Counted from the stretch's first letter, positions 1 to 7,538 are shown. The stretch: 13,520 bases of DNA from CAYPHJ01 sp964410485 (GCA_964410485.1 CAYPHJ010000120.1:1-13520), one strand, 5' to 3'. Made by a program: numbers and translations. The notes: generated from the sequence alone by a model not told the origin.

Positions 1-35
1 ATCAGAAAGCGCAAAATTCTTATTCGCATTTTCAG

Positions 36-64
36 TTGACACCTGGCTCGGATCTGCGGACAAT
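36..64 (+). promoter_or_regulatory. Predicted sigma70-type promoter of the nuclease-helicase gene
   Basis: TTGACA at 36-41 is a perfect -35 box. A 17-base spacer leads to GACAAT at 59-64, which matches TATAAT at four of six positions. Transcription would begin near 71, about 25 bases before the ATG at 96. The TTG inside this -35 box is also a possible in-frame start codon for the gene, but its role as a promoter element is the better explanation. This is prediction from sequence only. Confidence 0.4.
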
Positions 65-95
65 CTGTGATCGAAATTTCGCTTGGTGTCATGCA

Positions 96-3000
96 ATGCA
101 GCGTCACGGCGATCAACTTCTCTACGCGCCTTCGGACCTCGGGAACTTTGTCGCCTGCGAGCATTTAACCCAGCTCGAGCTTTCGGCCGCGTCCGGCGAG
201 AGCGCACGTCCGAACGTATCCAACGCCTACCTTGATCTGATCAAGAGCAAGGGCGAAGAGCATGAAAAAAGTTTTCTCGAAGCGCTCCGGGCGGGCGGGC
301 ATGAAATCGCTGAGGTCGGCCTTAGCGACAATCGTGATTTTGCCGACGCCGCGGAAAGAACGGCAGCGGCCATGCGCGCCGGCGCGAAATACATCTATCA
401 GGCCGTATTTCTAAGCGACGGCTGGCACGGGATTGCTGATTTTCTTGAGCGCACCGATAGACCCTCTGCGCTGGGCGAGTGGAGCTATCAGGTGCTCGAT
501 ACCAAGCTTGCTCGGCAGCCGCGGCCTGAGCATGCCCTCCAGCTCTGTTTTTATAGCCACGCGCTCGAACGAATCCAGGGCATCGCGCCAGAAATGGCCT
601 ATGTGGTTCTCGGGACCCGAGAGCGCTTCCCGGTCAGGCTGGCGAATGTTTCGGCATACTTTCGCCGCTTGCAAAACCGCTTTCGCGAGGCGATTGCCGG
701 ACGGTCCAAAACCGCGCCGTATCCTTGCGAGCACTGCCAGATGTGCGCCTTCCATTCGATCTGCGACGAGCACTGGGAGCGGGAGGATCATCTCGTGCGG
801 GTGGCCGGCATCCGCCGCGATCAGGTAAACCGGTTGACCAACGTGGGACTCACCACTTTGACAGCACTGGCTCAAGCCCAGCCGGATACCCGAGTTCCGA
901 AGATTCCCGCCGCCACGTTTGAAGGGCTCCATGATCAAGCAGCTCTGCAATTGGAGACGCTGCGGGCCGGCAGGATCGCTTACTGCGAGCTGCCGGTTGA
1001 AGACGGGCGCGGCTTTGCCGCACTGCCACGGCCCTCCAAAGGCGACGTGATCCTTGACCTCGAAGGACACCCCTTTTTCGAGCCGGCCCGTGGGCTCACG
1101 TTTCTCTTCGGAATCCTCATCCTCGATGGAGACCGACCATGCTATCGCCCGTTCTGGGCGCACGATTTTGCCGGAGAGCGACGCGCCTTTGAAGAGTTTA
1201 TAGATTTCGTTCATGCGCGGTTAAGGCAGTATCCGGATCTTCACGTTTACCACTACGGCGCCTACGAACAGAGCGCGATAAAGCAATTGATGGGACTGTA
1301 TGCGACCCGCGAGGCCGAAGTCGATGACCTGTTAAGGCGCAAGATATTCGTCAACCTCCTCAGCATTTTTCGTCAAGCTCTAAGAGCCGGGGTTTCAAGT
1401 TATTCGCTCAAGGCGTTAGAGCCTCTCTTCGGCTTCACCCGCGCCGGGTCAGTGCGCTCCGGGATGGATGCGATTGTTGAGTACGAGCGGTGGCGCGAGA
1501 GCCAAGAGCAAAAATTCCTTGATCAGATCACTGCGTACAACGAGGAAGATTGCCGGGCGACCCTGGCGCTGCTCGATTGGCTGCATAAGCTACGCCCGTC
1601 CGAAGGCCCTTGGCCTGCATTGCCGGAGCCGCGGGCAATCTCGGAAGAAGCGGCGGAGATCCTCGATGCGCGCCAGCGCCTGCGCGAAGAGCTTGTGACA
1701 ACCGCCAAGGCCGGCGAGTACCGCTGGCTTGCGGGGGAGCTTCTGGAATATCACCGCCGCGAGGCTCGACCAGCGTGGTGGTGGTATTTCGAGCGATGTG
1801 GAATGACCCCTGAAGAACTGGTCGAAGACGCGGAATCCATTGGTTGTGTGGAAACGGAAAAAAACGCAGCGGCGATACCGCAAAATAGGTCGTTGATTTA
1901 TACCCTCATGTTCCCGCCGCAGGATCACAAGCTGGCGCCAGGCTCGGCTCATGATCCCACCACAGGTAAAGGCGCCGGTGAGATTTTGGAAATTGACGAT
2001 ACGACCGGCACGCTCAAGCTTCGGCGCGGCCCCAAGCTCGCTGGAACGGCACTTCCCGAGGCGCTAATTCCCAGCGGACCCTATCGGGATCACGACCAGA
2101 GAATGGCGCTCTTCAGGCTTGCCGAATCGATCCAGAATGGCGACAGACGGTACCCAGCGCTCGAAGCGGTTCTCAAACGCGAGCGGCCGAGCATCGACGG
2201 CTTGTCTGCCAATGAAGGAATCCACACGATTGACCTCGATAAAATGAGATCCCGCGCTTTCGGTCTCCATTCGAGCTATCTTTTCGTCCAGGGACCTCCG
2301 GGCGCCGGCAAGACCTGGGCGGGCGCTCGGCTGATCGCGCACCTGCTTAAAAACGGCAAACGGGTGGGAGTGGCCGCCCAAAGCCATAAGGCGATCCATA
2401 ACCTGTTAAATGAAATCGAGAAGTTTGCCCACGAGACTGGCTTGAGCTTTTGCGGCTTAAAGAAGTCGAGCAGAGATAACCCTGAGTCAGTGTACCAAAG
2501 CGACTTTATCAAGAGCGAAGAACAATTCGCCCGTTTCTTCGAGGAAGCCAAGGGCGCTCAGCTTCTCGCTGGCACGGCCTGGCTCTTCTCGCGCCACGAG
2601 CTCGATGGCAGCCTCGATTACCTCGTCATCGACGAAGCCGGACAGGTCGCGCTGGCGGATGCTCTGGCGATGGGGATCGCAGCGCGGAATTTAGCTCTCC
2701 TCGGCGATCCGCTTCAACTCGCGCAGGTATCGCAGGGCCTTCATCCGCCGGGGAGCGGCGCGTCGATTCTCGAGCACTTGCTCGGAGAGGCGCCGACCAT
2801 CCCAGAAGATCGCGGCATCTTTCTCGAAAAGAGCTACAGGATGCACCCTGATGTCTGCGCTTTCATCTCGGAGATCGTTTATGCCGGCCGGCTCCATTCC
2901 GATGACTCGGCAGCTCGGCGGACCACGTCTTTCGGCACAGGGATCCGCTTCGTTCCTGTGGAACACGACGGCAATCGCACTGCGTCCGACGAGGAGGTCG

Positions 3001-3422
3001 CAGAAATAGCGAAGCTGATCGCAAACCTGCGACGGGGAACGTTCACAGATTCCGACGGCTACACCCGGCAGCTGCGCGAGAACGACTTCATGGTCGTTGC
3101 TCCCTACAACGCTCAGGTGCGCCGATTGCGCGCAGCGCTTCCCCCGGACGTGCGGGTCGGCACGGTCGATAAGTTCCAGGGACAACAGGCGCCGCTCGTT
3201 TTTTTCTCGATGGCGACATCCAGCGGCGAAGACGTGCCGCGCCACCTGGCATTTCTTTTCTCCCGCAATCGTCTTAACGTCGCGATCTCCCGTGCGCAAT
3301 GCCTTGCCTACCTGGTTTGCTCGCCCCGGCTCCTGGAGACCCGCTGCAAAACGATCGAGGAGATGGAACTGGTCAACGCCCTCTGCCGCCTCGCCGAGTA
3401 CGCAGAGCGCAGGCCGGTTTAA
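96..3422 (+). CDS. TM0106-family RecB-like nuclease fused to SF1 (DNA2/UPF1-like) helicase
   Basis: The predicted product is 1108 aa, a DNA-processing enzyme acting in the cytoplasm. The N-terminal part is a RecB/Cas4-like PD-(D/E)xK nuclease: ADFLE (D115), LDTK (D135, K137), a QLCFYS motif near 149, and Cys21 plus a Cys cluster at 211, 214, 217 and 223 that resembles a Cas4/AddB iron-sulfur site. The middle holds an RNase H-like DEDD domain: DLEG at 321, HYGAYE at 386, YNEEDC at 481. The C-terminal part is an SF1 helicase: Walker A GPPGAGKT at 733-740, VIDEAGQ at 844, GDPLQL at 870, YRMHP at 914, VDKFQGQ at 1024 and NVAISRA at 1061. All motifs look intact. I chose the ATG at 96 because the family usually begins just before this YxPSDL segment; an in-frame TTG at 36 would add 20 residues but lies in a -35 box. 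A repair or defence role is inferred; the biological function of this family is not well established. Confidence 0.93.
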   Translation: MQRHGDQLLYAPSDLGNFVACEHLTQLELSAASGESARPNVSNAYLDLIKSKGEEHEKSFLEALRAGGHEIAEVGLSDNRDFADAAERTAAAMRAGAKYIYQAVFLSDGWHGIADFLERTDRPSALGEWSYQVLDTKLARQPRPEHALQLCFYSHALERIQGIAPEMAYVVLGTRERFPVRLANVSAYFRRLQNRFREAIAGRSKTAPYPCEHCQMCAFHSICDEHWEREDHLVRVAGIRRDQVNRLTNVGLTTLTALAQAQPDTRVPKIPAATFEGLHDQAALQLETLRAGRIAYCELPVEDGRGFAALPRPSKGDVILDLEGHPFFEPARGLTFLFGILILDGDRPCYRPFWAHDFAGERRAFEEFIDFVHARLRQYPDLHVYHYGAYEQSAIKQLMGLYATREAEVDDLLRRKIFVNLLSIFRQALRAGVSSYSLKALEPLFGFTRAGSVRSGMDAIVEYERWRESQEQKFLDQITAYNEEDCRATLALLDWLHKLRPSEGPWPALPEPRAISEEAAEILDARQRLREELVTTAKAGEYRWLAGELLEYHRREARPAWWWYFERCGMTPEELVEDAESIGCVETEKNAAAIPQNRSLIYTLMFPPQDHKLAPGSAHDPTTGKGAGEILEIDDTTGTLKLRRGPKLAGTALPEALIPSGPYRDHDQRMALFRLAESIQNGDRRYPALEAVLKRERPSIDGLSANEGIHTIDLDKMRSRAFGLHSSYLFVQGPPGAGKTWAGARLIAHLLKNGKRVGVAAQSHKAIHNLLNEIEKFAHETGLSFCGLKKSSRDNPESVYQSDFIKSEEQFARFFEEAKGAQLLAGTAWLFSRHELDGSLDYLVIDEAGQVALADALAMGIAARNLALLGDPLQLAQVSQGLHPPGSGASILEHLLGEAPTIPEDRGIFLEKSYRMHPDVCAFISEIVYAGRLHSDDSAARRTTSFGTGIRFVPVEHDGNRTASDEEVAEIAKLIANLRRGTFTDSDGYTRQLRENDFMVVAPYNAQVRRLRAALPPDVRVGTVDKFQGQQAPLVFFSMATSSGEDVPRHLAFLFSRNRLNVAISRAQCLAYLVCSPRLLETRCKTIEEMELVNALCRLAEYAERRPV

Positions 3423-3423
3423 T

Positions 3424-3817
3424 GATCGCCTGGTTCGGCTTTATTTCCGTCCAGCAGAGCACTTCGAGGAAGCAGTTGCGGATGTGGCGCGTGCCCTTGA
3501 TACATTGAGAGCCTCCGGCCTCTCACAATCGCGCGATACTAATCTACAACTCGATATCCCGTCGCCGGCCCATAGACCGACGGCCAGCTCGCCAGTGGAT
3601 ACATCGATTTAGTCGCCGTCGAAGATGGCTGGGTTGATATCATCGACTTCAAACCGACACGCCCCCAACCCGCCCAGATCAAACTTATCCTAAATATGCC
3701 GCCCAAGTCCGGATTTATGGAAAGCTGCTCGAAACCGCCGGCATCATAAAAGGTCGACGCCTGCGCTGTGGTTTGCTGTTTACCGCGGACGGCTTGATTC
3801 GATGGATTGACCTGTAA
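3424..3817 (+). pseudogene. Remnant of UvrD/AddA-type helicase: C-terminal PD-(D/E)xK nuclease tail
   Basis: Conceptual translation across frames gives a recognisable RecB-like nuclease tail. A helix such as EEAVADVARALDTLRASGL (3460-3516) is followed by SGYIDLVAVEDGWVDIIDFK (3594-3653) and then YPKYAAQVRIYGKLLETAG (3686-3742), ending in GLIRWIDL and TAA at 3815-3817. The IDLV, DFK and QVRIYGKLLE blocks match the D, DxK and QxxxY nuclease motifs seen at the ends of AddA and related exonucleases. It is broken by an in-frame TAG at 3573, a probable frame change near 3540, and one missing base just after the AAA at 3651-3653. Restoring an A there gives DFKTDTPPTRPDQTYPKY. The whole ATPase part is absent. 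It directly follows the TM0106-type gene, so the two may once have been a nuclease-helicase pair (inference). The left boundary is uncertain. Confidence 0.7.
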
Positions 3818-3849
3818 ACGCCCTTGCTGTTTTCTGAACGTACAAAAAC

Positions 3850-3877
3850 CCTCGGCTGAGATTTGGCTTGGCCGAGG
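3850..3877. repeat. Inverted repeat upstream of the HTH/coiled-coil gene
   Basis: CCTCGGC at 3850-3856 pairs perfectly with GCCGAGG at 3871-3877 around a 14-base loop. There is no following T run, so an intrinsic terminator is unlikely. It sits about ten bases before a strong Shine-Dalgarno sequence (GGGAGGG, 3887-3893) and the ATG at 3898. It could be a leader hairpin or a protein-binding site. Confidence 0.35.
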
Positions 3878-3897
3878 CGTAGATCAGGGAGGGCGCA

Positions 3898-5050
3898 ATG
3901 AATCACGATCAATCTGACGACATCACGTTCACTCGAAACGAGTTGTACGAGAAGATTTGGAATACTCCGACGATAAAGCTGGCCAAGGACTTTGGGCTTT
4001 CCGATGTTGCGCTTGGGAAAATATGTAAAAAGCATTCGATTCCGAAACCGCCGCTGGGTTATTGGGCCAAGCTCGCACACGGAAAAGCTGTGCCGCGACC
4101 GCCTCTGCCAACATCGATGATCAGCGACTCGAGAGAATTGAAATCAGAAAGAGACCGCTATTTTCCAGCGGCCCTAAGCCGCAGGCAAGCGAGCAAGAGA
4201 AAGAAGCGCCGATTCCCGTCCCTGAGCGCTTGAGCTCACCGCATCCGCTCGTGAGATCAACAATCGATGCACTCAAAAATTCGACGCCTGATGAAACCGG
4301 TATCTTGAGAACAACGGCCAGCGGCTGCCTGAACGTGCGCGTCGGTCGACAGAGCGTCGGCCGCGCGATGCGGCTCATGAATGCTTTGGTCAAAGCTCTG
4401 GAAGCACGAGGGTCGACGTTCAGCGTGGTGGAGCGCGACCGTACGCATCAGACCTGCGTGAAAATGTTGGATGAGACCATCGAAATTGAGTTGAGAGAAG
4501 GGCTGAATCGAAGAGGGAAGCAATTCACCGCCGCAGAGCTGCGCGAGCGCGAAAAGTCCTCGTGGTTACGAGATCGCAAAGAATATGAGTCTTATCCGTC
4601 AGGAAATTTTGTTTTTAACATTATGACCTATTGTGGCGAGGGGGTTCGCAAGGTGTGGTCGGATGGAAAAAGGTAGCGACTGGAGAACTGCTTGAATTCG
4701 ATGGTCGCCGGGTTGGGCGTGGCCGCCGAAGGCGTGAAGGCGCACAGGTTGGAGTTGGAGCGGTGGCAACGCGAACGTGAGGAGCGAGAACGTAGGCGCT
4801 GGGAAGAAGAGGAACGGCGGCGCAAGGAAGAAGAAAAAATCAAAGATCTGGAAAAATGGGTCGCCAATTGGAATCAAAGCCGAAGGATCCGAGAATTTCT
4901 GTCCGAAGTTGAAAAAGCGGCCGCCGCAAACCCGGCTAAAAAGACCGATAACCTTTCAGATTGGCTCTCCACGCCTACGCCGAGTCCATCGACCCAATCC
5001 ATCTCACCTTTCATTCGAGCGCGCGGTCGGAAAACAACAGTGAGCCCTGA
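3898..5050 (+). pseudogene. Broken gene of a conserved hypothetical family: HTH-like N-terminus, coiled-coil C-terminus
   Basis: Three reading frames join into one protein of about 384 aa. The N-terminal part (3898-4110) contains FTRNELYEKIW, then LAKDFGLSDVALGKICKKH and PPLGYWAKLA, which reads like a helix-turn-helix segment of a widespread uncharacterised family. One base is missing near 4110 (CCAAC, probably CCAAAC), after which the frame continues as NIDDQRLERIEIRKR. The middle part ends in VWSDGKR followed by TAG at 4674-4676, where CAG is the likely ancestral codon. The C-terminal part has a long E/R/K-rich coiled coil (4740-4860), then DNLSDWL. A further missing C near 4968-4972 leads into AYAESIDPIHLTFHSSARS and TGA at 5048-5050. 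The start is supported by GGGAGGG four bases upstream. The function is unknown; DNA binding is inferred from the N-terminal pattern only. Confidence 0.72.
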
Positions 5051-5410
5051 AACCAATGGCTTGTCGGATCAAACGAGAGTCCGAGGACCCTGGGATCTCG
5101 ATACTAAGCCGAAAACGTTTCTTAGTTTCTTGTGGTGAGCGTAACCGAGCAAGCAGTTCGCGAGCGCTCAGTTGCCAAGACAGTATGGAAGAGGGGGATA
5201 TCATCGCGTACGAAGGAGCTGAACAACTGGCGAGGGCGATTCGTGTCTCCAGATCTGTGTGCATAAAGTATCAAAAATCGACACTTTACGATAACGAAGC
5301 CGGAACTGCTCCGAATTCGATCACATGGACCGGGAGCGATTCACTGTCCCCGATTTCTGGAAGCTGGCGGTGAACTTTCCAGTGAAATTGTTCCCGACCG
5401 TCCTTGTTCC
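5051..5410. other. Gene-poor stretch between broken HTH gene and hipBA
   Basis: An open frame at 5056-5373 exists on the plus strand, but I see no recognisable motif, no Shine-Dalgarno sequence at its ATG and no clear codon bias. I do not call it a gene. The stretch contains a small inverted repeat (CTAAG at 5104-5108 with CTTAG at 5121-5125) around an AAACGTTT palindrome. Confidence 0.4.
5104..5133 (+). repeat. Imperfect 30-bp repeat, left copy flanking hipBA
   Basis: Aligned without gaps to 7130-7159, this stretch matches at 23 of 30 positions by hand count. Both copies begin CTAAG and contain AAACGTTT. The two copies bracket the hipBA locus. They may be small palindromic repeats, relics of insertion, or coincidence. 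Confidence 0.3.
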
Positions 5411-5507
5411 ATACGCTAATTAGTATGAGCGAAAAATAAACGCTATGGAGTATTAATTGGATTTATACGCTTTATCGTATATTGACAAATAATACGCTAT
5501 ACAGTAT
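5411..5507 (+). promoter_or_regulatory. Four HipB-type operators at exact 27-bp period
   Basis: Four 16-bp sites of the form ATAC-N8-GTAT start at 5411, 5438, 5465 and 5492. The second has AAAC for ATAC. Copies one and three extend to five-base arms (CATAC/GTATG and TATAC/GTATA). All four share GCT right after the left arm. E. coli HipB is known to bind TATCC-N8-GGATA sites upstream of hipBA, so the N8 spacing matches that architecture while the half-site differs. The fourth site spans most of the -35/-10 spacer and the first bases of the -10 box, and the third ends next to the -35 box, so occupancy should block RNA polymerase and autorepress the operon (inference). Confidence 0.82.
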
Positions 5508-5510
5508 AAA
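5482..5510 (+). promoter_or_regulatory. hipBA promoter
   Basis: TTGACA at 5482-5487, a 17-base spacer, and TATAAA at 5505-5510 form a near-consensus sigma70-type promoter. Transcription would start near 5517, leaving a leader of about 16 bases before the hipB ATG at 5533. The surrounding DNA is markedly AT-rich compared with the genes. Confidence 0.75.
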
Positions 5511-5532
5511 ATTTAAAAATATTAAAGATCCC

Positions 5533-5781
5533 ATGGAGCAGATTGTTAGAACCTCAAAGCAGCTTGGCGCGGCCATCCGGCGCCACCGCCGTAGCGCAGG
5601 TCTGAGCCAGGCCCAGCTTGGAGCCAAGACCAATCTGCGCCAAGCTACGATATCGGCCCTGGAGAGGGGCGAGCCCGGTACGGAGCTCCGCACGGTTATC
5701 GACGTAATGACCGCGCTCGGCATCGAAATAGTAGTCCGCGATCGTTCGCAGTCCCCAGGCAAGATCGAGGATTTGTTCTGA
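5533..5781 (+). CDS. hipB: HipB-like antitoxin, XRE-family transcriptional repressor
   Basis: An 82-aa protein with an HTH_3/XRE domain at about residues 12-66; the recognition region is LSQAQLGAKTNLRQATISALE. As in the known family, it should neutralise HipA by complex formation and repress the operon as a dimer on the upstream operators. The C-terminus ends in IEDLF, a short tail like that of other HipB proteins. The ATG at 5533 is chosen because the alternative in-frame TTG at 5482 lies inside the -35 box, and the extra residues are low-complexity and AT-rich. No strong Shine-Dalgarno sequence is visible. Its TGA overlaps the hipA ATG by one base (TGATG), typical of translational coupling. 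Confidence 0.94.
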   Translation: MEQIVRTSKQLGAAIRRHRRSAGLSQAQLGAKTNLRQATISALERGEPGTELRTVIDVMTALGIEIVVRDRSQSPGKIEDLF

Positions 5782-7106
5782 TGGCCCGCCGCCGCACACG
5801 CTATCCCCTGAACGTCTATCTAAACGCCCGGCTGGTGGGGCGCCTCCGTCGCCAAGCAAGCGGCGCGATTGATTTTCAGTACGATCCCGAGTGGCTCGGA
5901 TGGGAGAATGCGCTTCCGGTATCACTCTCTCTGCTCCTTCGCGAGGATCGCTACGTCGGTGATCCCGTGATTGCCGTTTTCGATAACCTGCTCCCGGACA
6001 GCGATGTCATCCGACGCCGTCTCGCTGATCGGGTTCATGCAGACGGCGCCGATGCTTACAGCCTGCTTGCCAAGATTGGCCGCGATTGTGTCGGTGCGCT
6101 TCAGTTCCTGCCCGATGGCGTTACTCCCGAACCTGCAGGAAGTGTGAAAGGGCGGCCCGTCGATGACGATTACATCGCCCGCAAGGTTGGTGATCTAAAC
6201 GCAACACCGCTTGGTGTTGATGAGGATGAGGAATTTCGGATTTCTCTAGCTGGCGCGCAGGAAAAAACAGCCTTGCTGTTGTGGAACGACAAATGGCATG
6301 TGCCGCACGGTACAACCGCTACCACTCACATCATGAAACCTCAGATCGGTATGCTGCCAAGCGGTATCGATCTTAACAACAGCGTTGAGAATGAATATCT
6401 ATGCATGAAACTCGCGCAGGCGTTTGGTTTGCCTGCTGCGAACGTCGTGCTCGCGGATTTCAAGGACACCCGTGTCCTCGTCGTTGAGCGCTTTGATCGG
6501 CTCTGGACGAAGGACGGCCGGCTACTGAGATTACCGCAGGAAGATTGCTGCCAGGCGTTGTCCGTGCCGCCGACTCGGAAGTATGAGTCGGATGGGGGCC
6601 CCGGCATGCCCGCGGTTCTGGATCTGCTAAAGGCCAGCGACGATCCGGATACGGACCGCCGCTTATTTCTCAAGGCGCAGATAATGTTCTGGCTTCTTGG
6701 CGCAACCGACGGTCACGCCAAGAACTTTAGCATCTTTCTACAGCCCGGTGGCCGGTTCCGTCTTACTCCGCTCTATGACGTCATGTCGGTTCAGCCTGCC
6801 TTCGATGCCGGCCAGCTCCGTAAAAACCAGATGAAGTTCGCGATGGCCGTAGGCGATAACCGCCATTATATTGTCTACGAAATCATGCCGCGGCACTTCG
6901 TGGAGACTGCGGCAAAGAGCGGCGTCCCCTCCGCTTTCGTTCAAAGCATCTTCGATGAATTGGTCGAATCCGCAGACGTCGTTATCAATCAGGTCATGAA
7001 AGACCTGCCAGGCGGATTTCCACAGGAGCTCGCCGAGAGCATCGTCGGCGGTTTGCGCGCGCGCTTGCGCTTGATCGACGCGACCGGCCCGCGCACGGCG
7101 CGGTAA
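5781..7106 (+). CDS. hipA: HipA-like serine/threonine kinase toxin
   Basis: A 441-aa protein, almost the length of E. coli HipA (440 aa). In E. coli, HipA phosphorylates glutamyl-tRNA synthetase and causes growth arrest and persistence; that target here is inferred. The N-terminal coupling subdomain is seen around FDNLLPDSDVIRRRL (67-81). The nucleotide loop is RISLAGAQEKTALL, with Ser155 in the place of the autophosphorylated Ser150 of E. coli HipA. Other expected residues are K186 in HIMKP, D310 and N315 in GATDGHAKNFS, and D333 in LYDVMS. All catalytic residues are present, so the toxin looks active. It is translationally coupled to hipB, with TAA at 7104-7106 followed by non-coding DNA. 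Confidence 0.96.
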   Translation: MARRRTRYPLNVYLNARLVGRLRRQASGAIDFQYDPEWLGWENALPVSLSLLLREDRYVGDPVIAVFDNLLPDSDVIRRRLADRVHADGADAYSLLAKIGRDCVGALQFLPDGVTPEPAGSVKGRPVDDDYIARKVGDLNATPLGVDEDEEFRISLAGAQEKTALLLWNDKWHVPHGTTATTHIMKPQIGMLPSGIDLNNSVENEYLCMKLAQAFGLPAANVVLADFKDTRVLVVERFDRLWTKDGRLLRLPQEDCCQALSVPPTRKYESDGGPGMPAVLDLLKASDDPDTDRRLFLKAQIMFWLLGATDGHAKNFSIFLQPGGRFRLTPLYDVMSVQPAFDAGQLRKNQMKFAMAVGDNRHYIVYEIMPRHFVETAAKSGVPSAFVQSIFDELVESADVVINQVMKDLPGGFPQELAESIVGGLRARLRLIDATGPRTAR

Positions 7107-7129
7107 TGCTTCTCATCGATGCGATGGCG

Positions 7130-7159
7130 CTAAGACCCAAACGTTTTTTGGTTTATGGT
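7130..7159 (+). repeat. Imperfect 30-bp repeat, right copy; weak hairpin after hipA
   Basis: Begins 24 bases after the hipA stop and matches 5104-5133 at 23 of 30 positions. It also contains a nested hairpin: AAGACC (7132-7137) with GGTCTT (7157-7162), and CCAAA (7137-7141) with TTTGG (7147-7151). A transcription end signal for hipBA is possible, but the stem is AT-rich and broken, and no T run follows it. Confidence 0.3.
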
Positions 7160-7244
7160 CTTCGGATGCCTCGAACCTGCCGTCCAGAACGAGCCTTAGG
7201 CGAGTTTTGTCCCTATGGTAAGCGAAACGAAATGGTACACAACG

Positions 7245-7294
7245 GTTCTTTACACTGTCCCATCGGCTCCACCATTTGATACAGTGTAAAGAAC
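7245..7294. repeat. Perfect 14-bp inverted repeat with 22-base loop
   Basis: GTTCTTTACACTGT at 7245-7258 is the exact reverse complement of ACAGTGTAAAGAAC at 7281-7294. It lies 138 bases after hipA and before the higBA locus. Possible roles are a large regulator site, paired ends of a small mobile element, or an RNA hairpin. It does not end in a T run, so a simple terminator is not favoured. I do not recognise the arm sequence. Confidence 0.7.
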
Positions 7295-7299
7295 TCCCC

Positions 7300-7325
7300 C
7301 TTCTGAGGGTTTCCGCCTTCAGAAG
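7300..7325. repeat. Short hairpin adjacent to the 14-bp inverted repeat
   Basis: CTTCTGA at 7300-7306 pairs with TCAGAAG at 7319-7325 around a 12-base loop. Flanking C and G runs (CCC before, AGGG after) could lengthen the stem with one bulge. It begins five bases after the larger inverted repeat, forming a tandem hairpin arrangement. Confidence 0.4.
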
Positions 7326-7537
7326 AGGGACCTCCTCGCGGAGCTTACAAGCAGCGCCTGCACTACCACGTTGCGGGTTTTGAGGAGCGGACGGACGAGG
7401 AGTGCCGGCGCATGACGCTCTTGGAGCACAAGGTCGCGATTATGCCGAATCCGCTGGAAGACGATCACAAGCGGCTCGGCTCAAGTTCCGGTCCGGAGAC
7501 CCAGGTGATCTTGACACCATACGGCAGAGCCGTATAA
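7307..7537 (+). pseudogene. Orphan 3' coding fragment of unknown gene
   Basis: A frame open from 7307 to TAA at 7535-7537 reads like genuine protein, with segments such as HVAGFEERTDEECRRM and LEHKVAIMPNPLEDD. Most third codon positions over this stretch are G or C, as in the real genes nearby. There is no plausible start codon near its left edge; the first in-frame ATG is at 7412. It begins within the hairpin region, and the upstream part of the gene is missing. I do not recognise the family. Its stop codon lies within the higBA -10 box. It may be the end of a gene truncated by rearrangement. Confidence 0.4.
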
Positions 7538-7538
7538 T
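7511..7538 (+). promoter_or_regulatory. higBA promoter with overlapping palindromic operator
   Basis: TTGACA (7511-7516) and TATAAT (7533-7538) are both perfect consensus boxes, separated by 16 bases. ATACGGC (7519-7525) and GCCGTAT (7529-7535) form a perfect 7-bp inverted repeat with a 3-base centre, lying in the spacer and entering the -10 box. This is where an autorepressing HigA would be expected to bind. Transcription would start at about 7545, at or next to the proposed GTG start of the toxin remnant. Confidence 0.75.

Noticed and set aside
36..95. TTG start giving 20 extra residues to the nuclease-helicase
   Set aside because: The TTG is part of a TTGACA box with a plausible -10 element 17 bases on, and the family normally begins near the ATG at 96.
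411..1214. Long minus-strand open frame of 267 codons opposite the nuclease-helicase gene
   Set aside because: It lies wholly within a gene with clear motifs on the plus strand and shows no family motif; it is an antisense shadow of GC-rich coding DNA.
2691..3299. Minus-strand open frame of 202 codons opposite the helicase domain
   Set aside because: The plus strand encodes helicase motifs throughout this stretch; the opposite frame has no recognisable content.
5056..5373. Open frame of 105 codons between the HTH pseudogene and hipBA
   Set aside because: No ribosome site, motif or convincing codon bias; left as unassigned DNA.
5411..5507. Regular 27-bp repeats as a CRISPR-like array
   Set aside because: The repeats are 16-bp imperfect palindromes with 11-base gaps directly over a hipBA promoter, which fits operators and not CRISPR repeats and spacers.
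5482..5532. TTG start giving 17 extra residues to HipB
   Set aside because: It coincides with the -35 box of the hipBA promoter and would put the transcription start inside the coding region.
5554..5925. Minus-strand open frame across hipB and the start of hipA
   Set aside because: Both plus-strand genes are unmistakable and overlap in the usual coupled way, so this is a shadow.
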